This document shows positions 13,207-17,117 of a DNA stretch of 17,117 nt, piece by piece; positions within the stretch are counted from its first letter, which is position 1; each line of letters begins with the position of its first letter. A model generated the notes under the pieces. The model saw nothing but the letters and a program-made list of their open reading frames with translations, made no database searches and had not been told where the DNA came from. Source of the stretch: Clostridia bacterium (GTDB taxonomy: Bacteria > Bacillota > Clostridia > Christensenellales > Aristaeellaceae); assembly GCA_017469605.1 (NCBI GenBank), contig JAFUGB010000216.1, forward strand, positions 1-17,117, read 5' to 3'. The translations under genes were made by a program, and so were the position numbers.

Positions 13207-13235
13207 ATTATAACTTCTTTACTTTCCGTTGTCCA
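13207..13235 (-). promoter_or_regulatory. Promoter of the reductase-like gene
   Basis: On the minus strand TGGACA (13230-13235) and a perfect TATAAT (13207-13212) are 17 bases apart. The element overlaps the candidate promoter of the divergent helicase gene. Confidence 0.75.
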
Positions 13236-13246
13236 GCCGGTACAAT
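13218..13246 (+). promoter_or_regulatory. Candidate promoter of the helicase gene
   Basis: TTTACT (13218-13223) and TACAAT (13241-13246) are 17 bases apart, upstream of AAGGAGG (13257-13263). It shares about 18 bases with the divergent promoter, so both could not be occupied at once. Confidence 0.5.
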
Positions 13247-13271
13247 AGATGTAAAAAAGGAGGAAAACAGG

Positions 13272-15566
13272 ATGTCCGGATCACCGCTGCGCGCTTCTGT
13301 CCGCCATATGGTGGAGTTTTCGCTGCGCGGGGGCGATTTGACGCCTGTCTCCGCCGCGGCTATGCAGGAAGGCAGCCGTGCCCACCGCGCCCGGCAAAAG
13401 AGCGTGGATGCCACCGCCGAGCGTCCGGTGCACTGGCAGGGGACCTGTGACGGCGTCCAGGCCGACATCCAGGGACGGATCGATCTTTTATGGGAAAACC
13501 GCGACCCGCCCTGTATTGATGAACTGAAGCTATGCGCCTCCACGGGGCCGCTGCCTGAAGCCGCCCTTCCCGTTCACCGCATGCAGGCGGTATGCTATGG
13601 ATACATGCTGTGCGAGGAAATGCGCCTGCCCGAAATCCGCGTCCGGGTCAGCTACGTGACCCAGGAAGGGGTGGTGCGCGTTTCCTTTGAGGAGCGGCTT
13701 TCACACGCCGAGACCGAAGCGCAGTTCTTCAGCGTGCTGCGCCCGCTGGCCCAATGGTATTGCATGCAAAACGCTTACCTGGAACGGCGCAATGAAACGC
13801 TGAAAGCGCTGTCCTTTCCATATCCCAGCTACCGTCCCGGGCAGCGGGAAATGGCGGTGCAGGTATATACCGCCATTGACCGGAAAAAGAGGCTGTTCGC
13901 CACCCTGCCCACCGGCACGGGCAAAAGCGCCGCCACGCTGTTTCCTGCGCTCAAGGCGCTGGGCGCCGGAAAAACCAGGCAGGTTTTCTACCTAACCGCC
14001 CGGGGCACGGCGCGCTTCTCCGCCCTGGATGCCATTGAGCGTCTGCGCAAGCAGCCATTGGCCCTGCGCGCCACGGTGATCACGGCCAAGGAAAAATGCT
14101 GTCCCTGCCCCGGAACGCGCTGCCATCCCGATACCTGTCCCCGGGCCAAAGGGTATTATGATCGGGAGCTGCCCGCCCTGCTGGCCGCCTGTGAACTCGA
14201 TCAATGGTCGGAGGATGCGCTGAAGGCGCTGTATGACGCGTATACGCTGTGCCCTTTTGAATTCTCGTTGGCGCTTTGCGAAATCAGCGACGTGGTCATC
14301 TGCGATTATAATTATGTGTTTGATCCCTTGGTTTCGCTGAAGCGGATCATCGGACAGGGCATGCCGGTGACGCTGCTGATGGATGAAGCCCATAACCTGC
14401 CGGGCCGCGCCAGGGAAATGCTTTCGGCACAGCTGGATGGCCGCGCGCTGTCGGCCCTTCGTCGGGATACCGGCAGGCTGCACGGGCGAAGGCATCCGGT
14501 CTATCGGGCCATCACCGCGCTGCTCAGCGCTTTGAAGGCCGCCGAGCCTGAAGGCGTTTGGGCGCTGTATGATCCCGTCAGCCAGCTGATCAGCGTCATA
14601 TCGGAATATCTTTCCCTGCCCCAGGCCGAAGGCTGCCAGCAGGCTTACCGGGATCTGCTGCAGTTCCGCATGGCGCTGGAACGGCTGCAGGCCCGGCCCG
14701 AGGACTATACCGTGCTCACGAACGCCGATGGCCCTGCCAAAAGCGTCCGCCTGTTATGCTTGAATGTGTCCTCCCACCTGCGGCGCGTTACAGCGCCCAT
14801 GACGGGCTGTGTGTTTTTTTCCGCCACGCTGGAGCCGCTGCGCGAGATGAAAGAGCTGCTGGGCGGCGACGATGGGGACGCTGTATTCTCCCTGCCGTCG
14901 CCCTTCCCTCCCGAGCGGCTGCTGACGCTGGTCCGGCCGCTGGATACCCGCTACCGGTACCGGCAGGACAGCGCGGAGGAAATTGCCCGGGACATCCTGG
15001 CGCTTTTTGAGGGAAGACCGGGAAAATATATCGCCTTTTTCCCCAGCTACGCCTATCTTTTACTGATCCGGGACAGGCTGGAAGCGCTTCAAGCCGATCT
15101 GCCGCTCAATATACAGGATCGGAGCATGGACCAGGCGGCCCGGGATGCGTTTCTGGACCGGATGCGGGCGTCAAAAGGCGCGCTGCTTTCCATGTGTGTG
15201 CTGGGCGGCATCTTTGCCGAAGGGATCGACCTGCCCGGCAGCCAGCTCATCGGCGCCGCCGTGGTGGGCGTGGGGCTGCCCCAGGTCAACGAAATCCAGG
15301 AAGCGCTCCGGGGCTATTACCAAAAAACGCTGAATGACGGCTTTGCCTACGCATACCGCTATCCCGGCATGCAAAAGGTGCTGCAGGCCGCGGGCCGGGT
15401 GATCCGCAGCGAGGAGGACGCGGGCGTGATCCTGCTGCTGGACAGCCGGTACCGGGAAAACGCTTACGCCCGATTGCTCCCGCCCCATTACCAGACGCGC
15501 TTTGCCGCGAACGCTGACGAAATTCGCCGGCTCACGCAGGAATTTTGGGATCTGAATGGAAAATAA
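13272..15566 (+). CDS. PD-(D/E)XK nuclease fused to XPD/DinG-type helicase
   Basis: A 764-residue protein with two parts. Residues 1-175 look like a RecB/AddB-type PD-(D/E)XK nuclease: GSRAH (34-38, the GxxxH motif), GRIDLL (Asp71), DELK (83-86) and QAVCYGY (Gln105), all the expected catalytic positions. Residues 180-764 are a superfamily-2 XPD/DinG-type DNA helicase: Walker A LPTGTGKS (212-219), cysteines for a 4Fe-4S cluster in CCPCPGTRCHPDTC (276-289) plus Cys327 in LCPFEF, DEAH box (371-374) and motif VI QAAGRVIR. It probably unwinds and cuts DNA in repair. The frame is open back to 12888, but ATG 13272 follows AAGGAGG and the extension is only antisense to the reductase-like gene. A DUF4364 gene follows after 26 bases. 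Confidence 0.9.
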   Translation: MSGSPLRASVRHMVEFSLRGGDLTPVSAAAMQEGSRAHRARQKSVDATAERPVHWQGTCDGVQADIQGRIDLLWENRDPPCIDELKLCASTGPLPEAALPVHRMQAVCYGYMLCEEMRLPEIRVRVSYVTQEGVVRVSFEERLSHAETEAQFFSVLRPLAQWYCMQNAYLERRNETLKALSFPYPSYRPGQREMAVQVYTAIDRKKRLFATLPTGTGKSAATLFPALKALGAGKTRQVFYLTARGTARFSALDAIERLRKQPLALRATVITAKEKCCPCPGTRCHPDTCPRAKGYYDRELPALLAACELDQWSEDALKALYDAYTLCPFEFSLALCEISDVVICDYNYVFDPLVSLKRIIGQGMPVTLLMDEAHNLPGRAREMLSAQLDGRALSALRRDTGRLHGRRHPVYRAITALLSALKAAEPEGVWALYDPVSQLISVISEYLSLPQAEGCQQAYRDLLQFRMALERLQARPEDYTVLTNADGPAKSVRLLCLNVSSHLRRVTAPMTGCVFFSATLEPLREMKELLGGDDGDAVFSLPSPFPPERLLTLVRPLDTRYRYRQDSAEEIARDILALFEGRPGKYIAFFPSYAYLLLIRDRLEALQADLPLNIQDRSMDQAARDAFLDRMRASKGALLSMCVLGGIFAEGIDLPGSQLIGAAVVGVGLPQVNEIQEALRGYYQKTLNDGFAYAYRYPGMQKVLQAAGRVIRSEEDAGVILLLDSRYRENAYARLLPPHYQTRFAANADEIRRLTQEFWDLNGK

Positions 15567-15592
15567 TATAGATACTGTTTGAGGAGGCCGTT

Positions 15593-16138
15593 ATGCTGCC
15601 CATTCCCCCCGCGATGCTGGATGAACAGGACCGCAAGCTATATACCCTGCTGGCGCTGCGCGAGCTCGGAAGCGCGTCCCATATGCAGCTCTTATATTTC
15701 ATGGTGGAAAACGATATCATGACCTATTTTGACCTGTCCCTGGCCCTGCCCGAGCTGGTCAACGAAGGTCACGCGGCCAAGGTGGCGCATCCTGCCGACA
15801 GCCTGTACCAGATCACCGACGCGGGCAAGGAAGCGCTGTCCTTTTTTATCAACCGCCTGGCCTACAGCAAGGTTCGGCTGATCCGCGAAAAGGCGCCGGC
15901 CTGGCGGGAACGCTTTGACACCGAAAAGCAATATTCGGCCAAGGTGATCCAGAACCCCGGCGGGGAATATGTGGCCCAGCTGCGGCTGGTGGACGGCACA
16001 GCCTCGGTATTGAGCCTGGACATTCCTGCGCCCGAGCGCAGGCTGGCCGACCAGCTGGCCAAATCCTGGCCCGAGCACGCGGGCGAAATCTATCTTTATT
16101 TGATGAACACCTTGGGAAACTCGGAGGAAAAAAAGTGA
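15593..16138 (+). CDS. DUF4364 family protein, probable winged helix
   Basis: A 181-residue DUF4364 protein, a family typical of Clostridia and thought to be a winged-helix DNA-binding protein. The N-terminal part (about 12-90) reads as a winged helix: DRKLYTLLALRELGSASHMQ, then YFDLSLALPELVNEGHAAKV and a wing ending YQITDAGKEAL. The C-terminal part (95-170) is a mixed alpha/beta domain with no recognisable active site. GGAGG lies upstream of the ATG at 15593; an internal ATG (residue 8) is possible. It follows the helicase by 26 bases and overlaps ispDF by 4 bases (GTGA), so the three genes probably share a transcript. Its regulatory target is unknown. Confidence 0.85.
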   Translation: MLPIPPAMLDEQDRKLYTLLALRELGSASHMQLLYFMVENDIMTYFDLSLALPELVNEGHAAKVAHPADSLYQITDAGKEALSFFINRLAYSKVRLIREKAPAWRERFDTEKQYSAKVIQNPGGEYVAQLRLVDGTASVLSLDIPAPERRLADQLAKSWPEHAGEIYLYLMNTLGNSEEKK

Positions 16139-17117
16139 GCACCTGGGCCATCCTTTTGTCCGGCGGCAGCGGAACCCGCATGGGCGCCGAAATCAACAAA
16201 ACGCTCCTGCCCCTGATGGGCGAATGCGCCCTGTGCCGCGGCCTTCGCACATTGCGCCGCCGCTGCGACGGCATCGTTTTGGTGATCAGGCCAGAAGATG
16301 AGGCCGCCGTCAAACAAGCCCTGGACGACAGCGGCCTTGCGGCTGACGCCTTTGTTTATGGCGGTGCGGACCGGCAGGCATCGGTGGGGAACGGCTTGTC
16401 CGCCCTGCCGGAGGACTGCGATATCGTATTGGTGCACGATGGCGCCCGGGGACTGCTTGACGATGAAACGGTGGCGCGGGTCATCACCAGCGTGCGTCAG
16501 TACGGATCGGGCGTAGCCAGTACGCGCGTTACCGATACCATCAAACAGGTAGGGCCCAACGGCACGGTATCCGCAACGCCAGACCGCGCTTCGCTGCGCG
16601 CCGTACAGACGCCCCAGGGCTTCCGCCGTGACCTGCTGGAACGCGCGCACCGGGAGACTGCCGAGCGCTGCACCGACGACGCGGCGTTGGTGGAACGGCT
16701 GGGCGTCGCCGTATGCCTGACGGAGGGCAGCCTTAAGAATATCAAACTGACAACACCGGAGGATCTGAAATTGGCACAGTTTTACATGAGCGGCATGCCC
16801 CGGGTGGGACATGGCTATGACGCGCACCGGCTGACCGAAGGCAGAAAACTGATCCTGGGCGGCGTGGATATCCCCTGGGAAAAAGGGCTGCTGGGCCACA
16901 GCGACGCCGACGTGCTGGTCCACGCCGTGATTGACGCGCTGTTTGGCGCGGCTGCCATGGGCGATATTGGCCGGCATTTCCCCGACAGCGATCCCCGATA
17001 TAAGGGCATTTCGTCCATCCTGCTGCTGAAGGAAGCCCGGCGCATTCTGCTGGAGGCAGGCTATGCCATACAATATATTGATGCCACATTGATCGCCCAG
17101 CGGCCCAAATTGGCTGC
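16135..17117 (+). CDS. ispDF: Bifunctional IspD-IspF isoprenoid enzyme, 3' end missing
   Basis: One uninterrupted frame encodes both the cytidylyltransferase IspD (MEP to CDP-ME) and the cyclase IspF (CDP-ME-2P to MEcPP) of the MEP isoprenoid pathway. IspD covers residues 1-217: GGSGTRMG (10-17) and Lys22 of the nucleotide loop, HDGAR (101-105, usual HDGARP with Gly for Pro), TDTIKQV, QTPQGF (158-163) and NIKLTTPEDL. After a linker of about six residues IspF begins at PRVGHGYDAH (222-231). Its zinc ligands Asp229, His231 and His263 (in DVLVH) keep the same spacing as in E. coli IspF. The window ends at residue 327, about 45-50 residues short. The start is GTG at 16135, overlapping the DUF4364 stop, with GGAGG just upstream. 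The IspE step between the two activities is not encoded here. Confidence 0.93.
   Translation, partial: MSTWAILLSGGSGTRMGAEINKTLLPLMGECALCRGLRTLRRRCDGIVLVIRPEDEAAVKQALDDSGLAADAFVYGGADRQASVGNGLSALPEDCDIVLVHDGARGLLDDETVARVITSVRQYGSGVASTRVTDTIKQVGPNGTVSATPDRASLRAVQTPQGFRRDLLERAHRETAERCTDDAALVERLGVAVCLTEGSLKNIKLTTPEDLKLAQFYMSGMPRVGHGYDAHRLTEGRKLILGGVDIPWEKGLLGHSDADVLVHAVIDALFGAAAMGDIGRHFPDSDPRYKGISSILLLKEARRILLEAGYAIQYIDATLIAQRPKLA

Noticed and set aside
12888..13271. N-terminal extension of the helicase to ATG 12888
   Set aside because: The extension is antisense to the reductase-like gene and crosses both divergent promoters; ATG 13272 has a strong ribosome site and a fitting domain start.
16096..17073. 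Minus-strand frame of 325 codons
   Set aside because: It is antisense to ispDF, whose motifs and zinc ligands are clear; the minus translation has no recognisable domain.

Overview
The window looks like chromosomal DNA from a fairly GC-rich Clostridia-type Firmicute. This rests on bL27 carrying the N-terminal extension that is removed by the protease Prp (with prp between rplU and rpmA), FloA with a short NfeD, a DUF4364 protein, strong Shine-Dalgarno sites and near-consensus sigma-A promoters. I see no rRNA, tRNA, CRISPR array, insertion sequence or phage gene. Genes are closely packed and no stretch over 300 bases lacks one.

Layout. 1-389 (-) is the 5' part of a glutathione peroxidase gene with a very good promoter and a palindromic candidate operator. 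It diverges from a patatin-like lipase (532-1380, +). A branched inverted-repeat element (1400-1503) separates the lipase from the long minus-strand block 10966-1536. In order of transcription that block holds: trmL, a small membrane protein, two overlapping family-4 uracil-DNA glycosylase genes (one without the Fe-S cysteines), nfeD-floA, a membrane-anchored protein with a low-complexity middle, a LytTR response regulator, a terminator, a deoxyinosine-type DNA glycosylase, rplU-prp-rpmA with its own promoter, leader and terminator, a FliB-like lysine methylase, exodeoxyribonuclease III, and a membrane-anchored M15/VanY-like protein whose zinc and catalytic residues all appear replaced.

The right part has a nucleotidyltransferase (11048-11962, +) converging on a degenerate tagaturonate reductase-like protein (11988-13172, -). 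That gene diverges, through overlapping promoters, from an XPD/DinG-type helicase with an N-terminal PD-(D/E)XK nuclease domain. The helicase is followed closely by a DUF4364 protein and, overlapping it by 4 bases, an in-frame ispD-ispF fusion cut by the window edge.

Themes. DNA base-excision repair is heavily represented: three UDG-superfamily proteins plus the AP endonuclease Xth, with a nuclease-helicase nearby. Membrane organisation is the second theme: NfeD, FloA, an anchored low-complexity protein and a response regulator in one tight run. Two proteins look like pseudoenzymes. I see no single clear undescribed system. The best leads are the FloA-anchor-LytTR run, the tandem UDG pair, and the two dead-enzyme paralogues.
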